From the NCBI GenBank assembly GCA_034420475.1, contig DAOULH010000089.1, positions 1 through 64,000 of the forward strand: a DNA stretch of 64,000 nucleotides. Reading direction: 5' to 3'. Shown here piece after piece: positions 24,899 through 33,635 of this stretch. The first letter of the stretch is position 1. Every line of letters starts with the position of its first letter. This stretch comes from Bin87 sp034420475. GTDB lineage: Bacteria; Chloroflexota; Dehalococcoidia; Lucifugimonadales; UBA3495. The notes beneath the pieces were generated by a model. That model searched no databases. It was not told where the DNA came from and saw nothing but the letters and a program-made list of their open reading frames with translations. Both the position numbers and the translations under genes were made by a program.

Positions 24899-26272
24899 AT
24901 GAAGCTCTACAACACCCTGAGCGGACAGGTCGAGGAGTTCGTTCCCGCCGAAGGCAACCTGGTCAAGATGTACGTGTGCGGGGTGACCCCGTATTCCGCC
25001 ACCCACGTCGGGCACGCGCTGAGCTACGTGGTCTTCGACACCCTGCGGCGCTACCTGGAGCACAAGGGATACGAGGTCCGTCATATCCAGAACTTCACGG
25101 ATATCGACGACAAGATAATCCAGCGAGCGCAGGAGTCCGGCGTCTCCGAGGACGATCTGGTCGAAGAATTCATCGGAGACTACTTCCAGACGATGGACGC
25201 GCTGAATATCCAGCGGGCCTCCGAATATCCCCGGGCCACCCGTGAAATTCCGCGGATCATCGACGCCATCGCCGGCCTGATTGACCGGGGCCATGCTTAT
25301 CCCGCCGCCGGCGACGTCTATTTCCGCGTGACCAGCAAGGACGATTACGGCAAACTCAGCCACCGCACCCTGGACAGCATGATCGCCGGCGCGCGCATCC
25401 AGGTGGATGAGAACAAAGAGCACCCCATGGACTTCGTCCTGTGGAAAGGCGCCAAGCCCGGCGAGCCTTCGTGGGAAAGCCCGTGGGGGCCGGGCCGGCC
25501 CGGCTGGCACATCGAGTGCACCGCCATGTCCCTGGAATACCTCGGCGAACAGCTTGACATCCACGGCGGCGGTCAGGACCTCGTGTTCCCCCACCACGAA
25601 AACGAGATCGCCCAGAGCGAGTGCTACACCGGCGCCAAGCCCTTCTCCCGCTATTGGATGCACAACGGCCTCCTGCAACTGGGCTCCGACAAGATGAGCA
25701 AGTCGCTGGGCAACCTGGTGTCCGTAGTGGAGGCCCTGGAACGCTACAGCCCCGACGCCATGCGTCTGTACTTCCTCAGCAGCCACTACCGCAGTCCGCT
25801 GGCGTACAGCGACGAAGGCGCCGCCGCAGTGGAGCGCAGCCTGGAGCGGGTGCGACGGGCGCTGATTCCCGGCAACGGTTCCGGCCCCGAGGTTGACGCG
25901 GAAACCCACCGCGCCAGGTTCACTGCGGCCATGGACGATGACCTCAACACGCCCCAGGCCGTGGCCGCCCTGTTTGACCTGGCCCGCGACATCAACCGCG
26001 GCCGTGACGCCGGCCAGAGCATCGGCTCCGGTCAGGACGCCCTGCGGGAACTGGGCGGCGTGCTGGGCCTGACCTTTGAGGATCGTCCCTCTCTGGAGGA
26101 CAACCTCGCCGCCGCCCCATTCATCGACCTGCTGGTGTCGGTGCGCACCGAGTTGCGAGCCGCCCGACAGTTCGCCCTCGCGGACCAGATCCGGGATGGC
26201 CTTGCCGAACAGGGCGTGACCCTGGAAGACGGTCCCCAGGGCACCCAGTGGCAGCGGCAGGACCCAGGCTGA
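24899..26272 (+). CDS. cysS: Cysteinyl-tRNA synthetase
   Basis: 457 residues. Class I signatures: HVGH at 36-39 within CGVTPYSATHVGHA, and KMSKS at 265-269. Zinc ligands C27, C207 and H232 are present. It charges tRNA-Cys with cysteine. In this genome it is also relevant that UGA may be read as selenocysteine, which uses a different tRNA. The cluster ispD-ispF-cysS is a frequent bacterial arrangement. Confidence 0.97.
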   Translation: MKLYNTLSGQVEEFVPAEGNLVKMYVCGVTPYSATHVGHALSYVVFDTLRRYLEHKGYEVRHIQNFTDIDDKIIQRAQESGVSEDDLVEEFIGDYFQTMDALNIQRASEYPRATREIPRIIDAIAGLIDRGHAYPAAGDVYFRVTSKDDYGKLSHRTLDSMIAGARIQVDENKEHPMDFVLWKGAKPGEPSWESPWGPGRPGWHIECTAMSLEYLGEQLDIHGGGQDLVFPHHENEIAQSECYTGAKPFSRYWMHNGLLQLGSDKMSKSLGNLVSVVEALERYSPDAMRLYFLSSHYRSPLAYSDEGAAAVERSLERVRRALIPGNGSGPEVDAETHRARFTAAMDDDLNTPQAVAALFDLARDINRGRDAGQSIGSGQDALRELGGVLGLTFEDRPSLEDNLAAAPFIDLLVSVRTELRAARQFALADQIRDGLAEQGVTLEDGPQGTQWQRQDPG

Positions 26273-26299
26273 TGACTTGCGCGGCTCGGAGCATGCGCG

Positions 26300-26452
26300 A
26301 TGTTTGACACAGTACCCACCGTAGCCTTCGTTGCTGCCGTTGTGTTGTTAGTGGCCGTACCGCTGTTGTTGGCGAACTATGGACTGTACAAACTGGGCCA
26401 ATACATCGGACGGAAAGAATATGCCAGCAACCGAACGGACGGGTGGGAGTGA
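26300..26452 (+). CDS. 50-residue single-helix membrane peptide upstream of the NUDIX gene
   Basis: ATG 26300 to TGA 26452 encodes MFDTVPTVAFV, then a Val/Leu-rich membrane helix (VAAVVLLVAVPLLLANYG), then a basic tail. The stop is 1 bp before the NUDIX ATG, so the two would be coupled. No homologue is recognised. The amphipathic layout and tight spacing make it more likely real than chance, but there is no independent evidence. Confidence 0.45.
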   Translation: MFDTVPTVAFVAAVVLLVAVPLLLANYGLYKLGQYIGRKEYASNRTDGWE

Positions 26453-26453
26453 G

Positions 26454-26840
26454 ATGACGCCTTCAAACCGCAAGCGCCAGCGCGCCACCGCTCTGGTTGT
26501 CAGGGATGGCAAATGCCTTCTGGTTCGGGATAAGGGCAGACGGCGTTACTCTCTGCCGGGCGGAGGCATCGAACGCGGCGAAGCCGCTCTGACCGCCGCC
26601 TGCCGCGAACTCGGTGAAGAGCTTGGGTTGAGGGCGTACAAAGCGGAGCGGCTTTTCGATTACAACAGCGAGGAGAGTTTCAACGTTCACAAGGTAGTGC
26701 TGGTACACGCCGGTGGCGACGTGAAAATGAACCGCCGTGAGCTGGAATCCTATATGTGGTGGGATGGCAAAGAGGCGGTGTCAGTGTATCCAAACGTCGT
26801 GAACATCATCGCTCGCTACCAAAGGTCAGTTGATAGATGA
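26454..26840 (+). CDS. NUDIX hydrolase
   Basis: 128 residues, starting at ATG 26454 behind GGGTGGGAG. The Nudix box GGGIERGEAALTAACRELGEELG has the expected G-x5-E-x7-RE-x2-EE pattern and would bind Mg2+. The N-terminus TALVVRDGKCLLVRDKGRRR is the usual first strand pair. Substrate (oxidised nucleotides, ADP-ribose or another nucleoside diphosphate derivative) cannot be predicted. It overlaps nothing and ends 18 bp before the FAD oxidase. Confidence 0.92.
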   Translation: MTPSNRKRQRATALVVRDGKCLLVRDKGRRRYSLPGGGIERGEAALTAACRELGEELGLRAYKAERLFDYNSEESFNVHKVVLVHAGGDVKMNRRELESYMWWDGKEAVSVYPNVVNIIARYQRSVDR

Positions 26841-26858
26841 TGGACGATTTACCCCCCA

Positions 26859-28280
26859 GTGGCTAACTTTGTGCTCAGTGAAATTGCCGCCAGCCTGGCC
26901 CAAATCGTTGGGCCCGAACACGTTCTCACCGAACCGGCCGAGCTGGACCGCTACTCGGCCGACGCCCTGACGCCGTATCGGGCCTACTACGCCGACGCCG
27001 CGTTTGACCGCCTGGCCGACGTCGTAGCGCGGCCGGCGGATGCCGCCCAGGTTTCGCAGATCGTCGCCCTGGCCCAACACGCCGGCGTTCCGCTGATCCC
27101 ATACGGCGGCGGCACCGGCGTCATGGGCGGTATCCTGCCGGTGCGCGGCGGAATCATCCTTGACCTTGGCCGGCTCAACCGCGTGATCAGCATCGACCCG
27201 GTTTCGCAAACGACGGAGGTCGAGGCCGGGTTGATCCTGCAAGACCTGTACGACGCGCTGGAGCCCCACGGGCTCATGCCGGGACACGATCCGTACAGCG
27301 TTCCCATCGCCAGCGTTGCCGGCACCATCTCCACCAACGGCGTGGGCTACCGCGCCGCCGCCTTCGGGCCCATGGGCGATCAGGTGGTTGCGCTGGAAGT
27401 CGTCCTTCCCGATGGCCGCATCATCAATACCCGGCCCGTGCCCAAGCAGTCCTCCGGTCCTGATCTGAACCACCTTTTCATCGGCAGCGAGGGCACCTTC
27501 GGCGTGATCACCCGGGCGACCCTGCGCGTGTTCCGCCAGCCCGAGGCCGCCGAATACGCCACCGTGGAATTCGCCGATTTCGACGCCGGTTTCGCGGCGG
27601 TAACGGAGATGGGAGCCCTGGGCATCCGCCCCACGCTCCTGGACCTGACCGAGGACAGCGAGGGCGTGCTGCTGCACCTGCTGTTCGAAGGCTACCGGGA
27701 AGGGGTGGACGCCGCGCTGCGCCGCGCCATGTCGGTGTGCGATGCGGCCGGCGGGTGGAACGTGGGCCCGGAGCCGACCCTGTCCTACTGGAAACACCGC
27801 CATGACTCGGCATTGAACTATCGTGAGACGGCCCTGGGACGCCCCCGCGAAGAACGCTGGCAGCGGCAATGGGGGCGCACCTTTGACTACCTGCACATGA
27901 GCCTGCCCGCCGACCGGGTGCTGGAGTACCGGCGTCGCGCCGACCGGATGCTGGAGGCCCGGAAGATCAAGGTGGTGGAATACTGCCTGTGGAGCCGGCC
28001 GGAGTTCTTCTCGATGCTGGTGGTGCCCGATGGCGACCGCCGGGTGGTTGGCCGGGACGGCTACGATCCTGAGGTGCGGGCAAACCTGGCGGCCGGTGTG
28101 GACGAGGTGCTCACGCTGGCCCAGGACATGGGCGGGATCATGGAGTACTGCCACGGCGTCGGCATCAAGCTGCACCATTTGTTGGGTCGTGAACTGGGCG
28201 TGAGCCGGGACGCCTTGCTGGATATCAAGCGGGCGCTGGATCCGGCGGGCATCATGAATCCGGGGAAATTGACGCTGTAG
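26859..28280 (+). CDS. FAD-linked oxidase, GlcD/D-lactate dehydrogenase type
   Basis: 473 residues from GTG 26859. The FAD-binding PCMH domain covers about 40-220 with PYGGGTGVMGGILP, ASVAGTISTNGVGYR and HLFIGSEGTFGVITRATLR. The C-terminal FAD-oxidase domain ends YCHGVGIKLHHL and DPAGIMNPGKL, as in glycolate oxidase GlcD, D-lactate dehydrogenase and alkyl-DHAP synthase. The substrate is probably a 2-hydroxyacid. No GlcE or GlcF subunit genes are adjacent, so it is a single-subunit type. A palindrome with a T-rich tail follows. Confidence 0.9.
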   Translation: MANFVLSEIAASLAQIVGPEHVLTEPAELDRYSADALTPYRAYYADAAFDRLADVVARPADAAQVSQIVALAQHAGVPLIPYGGGTGVMGGILPVRGGIILDLGRLNRVISIDPVSQTTEVEAGLILQDLYDALEPHGLMPGHDPYSVPIASVAGTISTNGVGYRAAAFGPMGDQVVALEVVLPDGRIINTRPVPKQSSGPDLNHLFIGSEGTFGVITRATLRVFRQPEAAEYATVEFADFDAGFAAVTEMGALGIRPTLLDLTEDSEGVLLHLLFEGYREGVDAALRRAMSVCDAAGGWNVGPEPTLSYWKHRHDSALNYRETALGRPREERWQRQWGRTFDYLHMSLPADRVLEYRRRADRMLEARKIKVVEYCLWSRPEFFSMLVVPDGDRRVVGRDGYDPEVRANLAAGVDEVLTLAQDMGGIMEYCHGVGIKLHHLLGRELGVSRDALLDIKRALDPAGIMNPGKLTL

Positions 28281-28312
28281 CGCCTCTGACGGCGAGACCA
28301 GGATTACTGCTG

Positions 28313-28345
28313 AGGGCGGGTTCCAACCCGCCCTGTATTATTTTT
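28313..28345 (+). terminator. Hairpin terminator after the FAD oxidase gene
   Basis: AGGGCGGGTT and AACCCGCCCT form a hairpin 32 bp after the stop, followed by GTATTATTTTTA. The stem is a member of the dispersed GGGCGGG palindromes. Confidence 0.7.
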
Positions 28346-28454
28346 AGAGACAATATAATTTATCGTCTAATATCCATTGACGGAATACAAGGCGTCTTGT
28401 ATCATTGATTCAAATGATCACCGGCTATCACTATTAGCCATGAGGAGCAAGCAA

Positions 28455-28745
28455 ATGGTTGCCGCAATCAATCCCGAAACTGAAACCAAGTCCGCGGTTG
28501 CCGAAACCGCCGCGGCGCCCGTTGAGTCCGCCGCCGTCGATGTTTCCGCGATCCCGGAAACCCCGGCCGAGTTGCTCGAGCAGTGGGAAACCACCCGCAA
28601 GCCGTCCGTCCAGGCGACCATCCTCGCCAGCTTCGTCGCTCTCTGGAACGTCGTGGCCGGCCCCGGCATGACCGACCAGGCGCGCCTGGAGCGCGAGATT
28701 GCCGAGACCCGCGGCTACCGCGACGGTTTCACCAAGCTGGTCTAA
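28455..28745 (+). CDS. Hypothetical Ala-rich small protein
   Basis: 96 residues. ATG 28455 is used because AGGAG stands 8 nt upstream. The N-terminal third is low-complexity (AVAETAAAPVESAAVDVSA). The second part, ETPAELLEQWETTRKPSVQA followed by ASFVALWNVVAGPGM, looks folded and helical. It lacks a recognisable domain. A strong intrinsic terminator follows at 28804-28838, so it is a single-gene transcript and may be well expressed. Confidence 0.6.
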   Translation: MVAAINPETETKSAVAETAAAPVESAAVDVSAIPETPAELLEQWETTRKPSVQATILASFVALWNVVAGPGMTDQARLEREIAETRGYRDGFTKLV

Positions 28746-28803
28746 TCAGCCACCACTGACCACCGGGTGGCGCGTTCCTCCCGGCGCCGTCCGACAGTTG
28801 ACA

Positions 28804-28838
28804 GGGCCGTCGCAGCAATGCGACGGCTCTTTTTTGTT
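28804..28838 (+). terminator. Strong intrinsic terminator
   Basis: GCCGTCGCA and TGCGACGGC (9 bp, GCAA tetraloop) are followed by TCTTTTTTGTTTG. This is the clearest Rho-independent terminator in the window. Confidence 0.9.
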
Positions 28839-28957
28839 TGCCGAACATCCGGCCAAAAACTTCGGGCGCAACACTGGCAACGGGCGCCAGGCGATACTAC
28901 AATCGAGAACACGGCGTCCCATGCCGGCGTCGCGATTACATTTGACGGTGAGTTGCC

Positions 28958-29939
28958 ATGTCGACCCCTCGCGCATTCGTTACCCGCACGCTGCTTCCCG
29001 AGGCATTGGACATCATCCGCGAGGTTGCCGACGTGACCGTGTGGCCGGAGGAAACGCCGCCGCCCGTGGAGGAACTGCGCCGGCAGGCCGGAGACTCCGA
29101 CGGCATCCTCACCACCATCATGGACCGCGTGGATGCCGACCTGCTGGACGCCGCGCCGCGCCTGCGGGCGATCAGCCAGCTTGCGGTGGGCCTGGACAAT
29201 GTTGACGTAGCCGAGGCGACGCGACGCGGCATCCCGGTGGGCTACACGCCCGGCGTCCTGGCCAAGTCCACCGCCGACCTGGCCATGGCATTGCTGCTGG
29301 GCGCGGCCCGGCGCACGTCCGAAAGCGAGCGCTGGCTGCGCGGCGGCGGCTGGCAGATCCAGTTTCACCCCACCCACTGGCTGGGACAGGACGTTCACGA
29401 AGCCTGCCTGGGCATCGTGGGGTTGGGCCAGATCGGCCGGGAGATCGCCCCAGCGCGCTCGCGGGTTCGACATGGACATCGTTTACCACTCGCGGACCCG
29501 CTACCCCGAGGTGGAAGCCGAGTTCGGCCTGCGCTACGCCGAGTTCCCCGACCTCTTAGGACAGGCGGATTTCATCGTGCTCAGCGTCCCCCTGACGCCG
29601 CAGACCCATCATCTCATCAGCGGGCCGCAACTGGCCATGATGAAACCCTCGGCCATCCTCATCAACGTGTCGCGCGGGCCGGTGGTCGATCCGGTCGCCC
29701 TGTATGAAGCGCTGCGCGACGGGCAGATCGCCCGGGCCGCCCTGGACGTGACGGCGCCCGAACCCATCTCAATCGACGACCCGCTGCTGACCCTGGACAA
29801 CCTGGTCATCACCCCGCACATCGGCAGCGCCGCGCTGCCCACCCGCCTGAACACCATGAAACTGGCCGCGCGCAACCTGGTGGCCGGCCTCCGGGGCGAA
29901 CCCATGGAAGCCTGCGCCAACGCGGAGGCGCTGGGGTGA
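28958..29939 (+). pseudogene. 2-hydroxyacid (D-3-phosphoglycerate/glyoxylate) dehydrogenase, frameshifted
   Basis: Two frames together encode one D-isomer-specific 2-hydroxyacid dehydrogenase of about 326 residues. Frame 1 supplies SQLAVGLDNVDVAEATRRGI, the domain hinge and the NAD loop GIVGLGQIGREIA. After the CCCC run at 29448-29451 the reading shifts, and the second frame continues FDMDIVYHSRTRYPEVEAEF with the catalytic blocks INVSRGPVVD, ALDVTAPEP and ITPHIGSA. Removing one C restores GREIAQRARGFDMDI. So this is either a sequencing or assembly error in a homopolymer or a fresh pseudogene. All catalytic positions (R, E, H) are intact. Confidence 0.85.
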
Positions 29940-29957
29940 TTTACATATCCGGAGCTA

Positions 29958-30902
29958 TCAGGCGATGTTGGGCAAAGCCGAGATCTCGGCGAAATAGTTT
30001 TCGTCCATCTCCTTGATTTCATATACGGCTTTGGTGACTACCCCTACGCCGTACTCAATCATGAGATTGGCGAGCTTCGGACCATCTATCAGCAGAACGG
30101 TTTTGTTATTACGCGAAACGTCTTCGGCGGTTCGCTTTGCGCTTTCACTGAAACGTGAGGTGGTGATAAAAACGCCTTTGGTCGCGCCGTGCGGGTCAAG
30201 ACTGCCGGAGAAGTTGCGTATTTCCGGTTCGCCAATTGTGACGGCGTCCCAGCGCTTGGCTTGGACATATATCCTTTCCAGTCCCAGCCGATCCTGATTG
30301 AGGATGCCGTCGATGCCGCCGTCTCCACTACGTCCCACGCGCCGGCCTCTGCCGTAACCCATCTTGACCAGCAACTCGACTACCAATTCCTCGAAACGTT
30401 CCGGTGATACGTTCTTCATGCTTTCCAACAGTTCGTCCGCGAGTCTGGCGTGCAACTGACCATAGCTCACCTCGATCTGTTCGTCGGGAGAAATATCTCC
30501 AACGCTTGCGGCGATGCTCACGCCATCTGTGTTGTGGGAGCGTAACTCTTCGCCCGCTTCTGACTGTTTCCGTCTAGCAGCCAGAATATTGAGTTCTGCT
30601 GCGTTCAGGACACCGGCGTGCTCTCGTAGATACTGCCGCCCTTCGGCGGTAATGAGGTAATGCCCCCGACCTCCCGACAGTGAGTCCAGCCATCCGGCTC
30701 CTTTCAATTGGTACACGGACCACCGTATGTGCTTGTCAACTCGCAGCGCACCCGAAGGTATCCTTTCCCGCAGGTCATCTTGGGTCAACCCAAGCACGGG
30801 CACCAATTCTTCAAGGATTTCCTGGGATGACAGCGCTCCCGCTGCCTTATCGGCAATTTCCAAGATTGGCCGCAAAAATTCACTCTGTGGTGGCAATGCC
30901 AT
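29958..30902 (-). CDS. Mrr-type restriction endonuclease
   Basis: 314 residues from ATG 30902. The N-terminal Mrr_N winged-helix domain (about 1-95) contains YQLKGAGWLDSLSGGRGHYLIT. The C-terminal Mrr_cat domain starts at MKNVSPERFEELVVELLVKM, and the nuclease site is GRSGDGGIDGI and YVQAKRW, i.e. D-x(n)-Q-x-K in place of D-x(n)-E-x-K, as in many Mrr proteins. Mrr enzymes cut DNA carrying foreign methylation patterns. It has no methyltransferase neighbour, consistent with a type IV system. The local base composition is less GC-rich than that of flanking housekeeping genes. Confidence 0.88.
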   Translation of the reverse strand: MALPPQSEFLRPILEIADKAAGALSSQEILEELVPVLGLTQDDLRERIPSGALRVDKHIRWSVYQLKGAGWLDSLSGGRGHYLITAEGRQYLREHAGVLNAAELNILAARRKQSEAGEELRSHNTDGVSIAASVGDISPDEQIEVSYGQLHARLADELLESMKNVSPERFEELVVELLVKMGYGRGRRVGRSGDGGIDGILNQDRLGLERIYVQAKRWDAVTIGEPEIRNFSGSLDPHGATKGVFITTSRFSESAKRTAEDVSRNNKTVLLIDGPKLANLMIEYGVGVVTKAVYEIKEMDENYFAEISALPNIA

Positions 30903-31156
30903 TCCGAGACCTCGCTCGGCGCAGATTATGCGCAACCTAACGACTGAGGCGACAGCTAGCGCATGTTTGCCGTCATTCAGTGCGTACGCAACGATGATCT
31001 TAGCAAGGTAGCCTCACTACGGCAACGCTCATAGATGCGCAGCCGCGGCACATGGTTTCGCAGTGAATGACGGACTGTGTCGCATCCCTTAGCAATTCGC
31101 TGATGTCGATGTACTATGGGTCCGATTAGCCTTGCGACTGAAGGGAGCGTGAACCT

Positions 31157-31423
31157 ATGACCAGCAACCAAAGTGCCGGACAAAATAGTATTGAGATCTT
31201 GGGTCTCGGAGGCCTTGGCGAGAATATGCACTGGGCTCTGAACAAGGCTCTCCCGCAAGGGATGGAGCTGAAGCCTTGGGCCGAATTGAACGAGGAGCAA
31301 CAAGCCCAGCTCATAAGGCACGTGAACGATATGTCCAGTTGGCGCGGGGAAGGTAAAGTTGACCCAGCCCTAGCCGACTACTTGCTGGAATACAATCCCG
31401 AGTTCCTCGAGATGATGGCTTGA
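31157..31423 (+). CDS. Hypothetical 88-residue protein in the accessory island
   Basis: Begins MTSNQSAGQNSIEILGLGGL, followed by an acidic helical part (ELNEEQQAQLIRHVNDMSS). No family recognised. GAAGGGAG precedes the ATG. It lies alone on the plus strand between the Mrr gene and the DUF4365 pair, which are both on the minus strand. Likely real but of unknown role. Confidence 0.55.
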   Translation: MTSNQSAGQNSIEILGLGGLGENMHWALNKALPQGMELKPWAELNEEQQAQLIRHVNDMSSWRGEGKVDPALADYLLEYNPEFLEMMA

Positions 31424-31431
31424 CGCAATGT

Positions 31432-32571
31432 TCATGCCGTTCCAGAGGCTACCGTGAAATTGCGGGGGTTGCGCAGGTAATACTGCCGGCCTTCACGGTA
31501 AATATCGCCGTCCAGGCCGATTTCAATGCCGTCTCGAAAAGCACGTAGTACTTCGTCTCGATCATTTAGGTCAAACTGAACGTGCAACGCTACCGGCCTA
31601 TCGTCGAGCTGATATAGGACCACGGCTTGACCGTCAAACTCTTCTTGGGATTGACGGTCAAGTCGTACTATCTCGCCAGTTACGCGTGCATCGGGGAACG
31701 GGCTGTTCTGACGCAGCAGGGTAGCCCCCTCAGTGAGGACGTCAGCGGTGCTCTCTGCGAACACAAACTCGCTGTCTGGTGCGTCAGCCGGCCGTACCAC
31801 TGCCCACGATAGGCTCACTCCGACACCATGTCCCCGGTGCGCTAAAGCGGCTACCGCTTCGCACATGTTGGCACTGACGGTTTGGGGTGCCGCTTCCCCA
31901 AAAGCGTCCGTGATGTTCTCTCCACTAACTACAGCTTCCGCTTTCCTGACGGCCTCATACAGCCCGGCGTTCAAAGCGATGGTGGCGCGACGGGGGAAGG
32001 GCGCTCGAACGGGGTCTCCCATATCGAGCTGCAGACCGTAGCCTGCCGGCACTTGAGAATGCAGAGTCAGTTCAGGGCCAGTTTCGTATCCTGGCAACGG
32101 CCTTACTCCGCGGACATAATCCGTAACTTCACCACTGGCCCGTCCACGGTAGGCCAACTGACCAGGACGTTCAGCGGCGCGAGCCGCGGCCATTATCAGG
32201 TCTCGGGCTCGAGTAAGAAAATCCACGCTGTCGCCAAGCGTCCAGCCGGTTTGACCTGCGCCATTCAGGGATCGCAGCCTAATGACGTCGGCCCCTGCGC
32301 CAATGACATCATAATAAACGTCCAGCTGGGAGCGTTCCTCAATATCTGCCAGTGACGCCATTGCCTCGGAAATGCGAACGGCGTAAGCGTCTGACTGCTC
32401 ACGTAATGGCGCTAGAATCTCTCTGACTTGTTCGTTTTGCGTGATCGACCATACTAGAATCCGGTTGCGCCACGTTTCCTCTTGTACCCATCCATGGGCT
32501 TCGAGGTATGCTCGCAATATAGCTGGAGACACCCGACGTAATGCCTCAGAGTCCCTGATGTGCACGTCCAT
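31432..32571 (-). CDS. Unknown 379-residue protein coupled to a DUF4365 gene
   Basis: The start ATG 32571 (MDVHIRDSEALRRVSP) is chosen because GGAGG lies 7 nt upstream; an in-frame TTG at 32592 also exists. The N-terminal 110 residues contain LRAYLEAHGW and a hydrophobic YDVIGAGADVIRLRS strand; this arrangement recurs in a family of uncharacterised proteins that I remember from several phyla but cannot name. The middle (YRGRASGEVTDYVRGVRPL) and C-terminal parts are beta-rich. No catalytic motif is obvious. It is the second gene of a two-gene unit, 17 bp after the DUF4365 stop. Confidence 0.65.
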   Translation of the reverse strand: MDVHIRDSEALRRVSPAILRAYLEAHGWVQEETWRNRILVWSITQNEQVREILAPLREQSDAYAVRISEAMASLADIEERSQLDVYYDVIGAGADVIRLRSLNGAGQTGWTLGDSVDFLTRARDLIMAAARAAERPGQLAYRGRASGEVTDYVRGVRPLPGYETGPELTLHSQVPAGYGLQLDMGDPVRAPFPRRATIALNAGLYEAVRKAEAVVSGENITDAFGEAAPQTVSANMCEAVAALAHRGHGVGVSLSWAVVRPADAPDSEFVFAESTADVLTEGATLLRQNSPFPDARVTGEIVRLDRQSQEEFDGQAVVLYQLDDRPVALHVQFDLNDRDEVLRAFRDGIEIGLDGDIYREGRQYYLRNPRNFTVASGTA

Positions 32572-32588
32572 AGTTGGCCTCCGGTGAA

Positions 32589-33059
32589 TCAAAGCAGTTG
32601 GCGGAACATATCCCGCAATCCGTCTTGGTCAAACACGTTGCCAGCCGGCAAATAGACCCGCCTAGTCGATGAATTGCGCGAGCGGGTCATCCCCATCAAT
32701 GAAACCCAATACGCGCACGTTCGCAAGCACAGCTCATCCTCACTTTGGATCAGCCATTGAACATCATCATCAGGCATGATAAATAGTATCAGAATTCGCG
32801 TGACATCATCCTCTATGATCAGGCGATTATAGTCTTCAACCCGCAGGTCATACGCAATGGTATCGTTCCTGACCTGGTACGCCATGCTGGCTTTGAGTTG
32901 GAAATCCACCCGGTTGACGCCTCGCCGGTCCGGGTCAACAACCGTTCCGTCAATGCCATGGTCATCAACCTCCGGATTGGACAAGCGAAAGCCGGCGCGA
33001 AATATCACTGCCCTTGTGTAAGCCCGCGACAATTGCTCTTGTATGAAATTAGGCGACAT
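32589..33059 (-). CDS. DUF4365 (PD-(D/E)XK nuclease-like) protein
   Basis: 156 residues. The DUF4365 pattern is clear: FIQEQLSRAYTRAVIFRAGF, then DDHGIDGTVVDPD, then VDFQLKAS, giving the D-x(n)-Q-x-K core of the PD-(D/E)XK superfamily. DUF4365 domains are found in restriction-like and other defence-associated proteins. It is the first gene of a minus-strand pair with the unknown 379-residue protein. It ends 175 bp before rplY, in the opposite direction. Target unknown. Confidence 0.8.
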   Translation of the reverse strand: MSPNFIQEQLSRAYTRAVIFRAGFRLSNPEVDDHGIDGTVVDPDRRGVNRVDFQLKASMAYQVRNDTIAYDLRVEDYNRLIIEDDVTRILILFIMPDDDVQWLIQSEDELCLRTCAYWVSLMGMTRSRNSSTRRVYLPAGNVFDQDGLRDMFRQLL

Positions 33060-33234
33060 TGCGCTGTTTCACCGCTCGTCCAGATGGCGATTGTTATCAT
33101 ATTCCGGCCAGCTACATCAAATCGTACATAGGTTCGGACTGTTGTCAACCCCGACGCGGCTCGCAGCGTATGCTATGATATGCGCTCACATCGGGGTTGT
33201 CCCCGCCACACGTTCTCCAGGAGTTCCGATTACG

Positions 33235-33543
33235 ATGACCACCCCGACGGTTTCCGTCCAACTTGAAACCCGCGATACCCTGGGCAAGAAGGTGAAAGCG
33301 CTGCGCCGCGAAGGCATCGTGCCGGTTCACCTCTACGGCAAGGGCGTCGAATCCCGCTCGCTGCAATGTGAGGTTCGCCCGCTGCTCCAGGCCATCAGCC
33401 GCGCCGGCGGGGAGTACGGCCAGCCGCTCCGGGTGACCATCGCCGGCGAATCCGGCGAGTACACCGCCGTCGCCTCGGAGATCCAGTGGCAGCCCCGCAC
33501 CGGAGACGTTCTTCACGTTGACTTCCGGACCGTTGCTCAATAG
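33235..33543 (+). CDS. rplY: 50S ribosomal protein L25 (short form)
   Basis: 102 residues, starting at ATG 33235 with CAGGAG upstream. The L25 fold is recognised by VQLETRDTLGKKVKALRREG, IVPVHLYGKGVESRSLQCEV and the end GDVLHVDFRTV. It binds 5S rRNA. It lacks the C-terminal CTC domain, so it is the short type. It is a single plus-strand gene just outside the nuclease island. Confidence 0.92.
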   Translation: MTTPTVSVQLETRDTLGKKVKALRREGIVPVHLYGKGVESRSLQCEVRPLLQAISRAGGEYGQPLRVTIAGESGEYTAVASEIQWQPRTGDVLHVDFRTVAQ

Positions 33544-33635
33544 CCGGTCCGAGCCACCGGCGTCGGCAAGCGCGCCGGCGCCGCCAACCCCAGTCAGGGC
33601 AGATAGAGCCCGCCGCGCCAGCCTGGGAGGCTACC

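Noticed and set aside
29448..29451. Programmed ribosomal frameshift in the dehydrogenase
   Set aside because: A plain CCCC run without a slippery heptamer, internal Shine-Dalgarno site or downstream structure; a one-base indel explains it.
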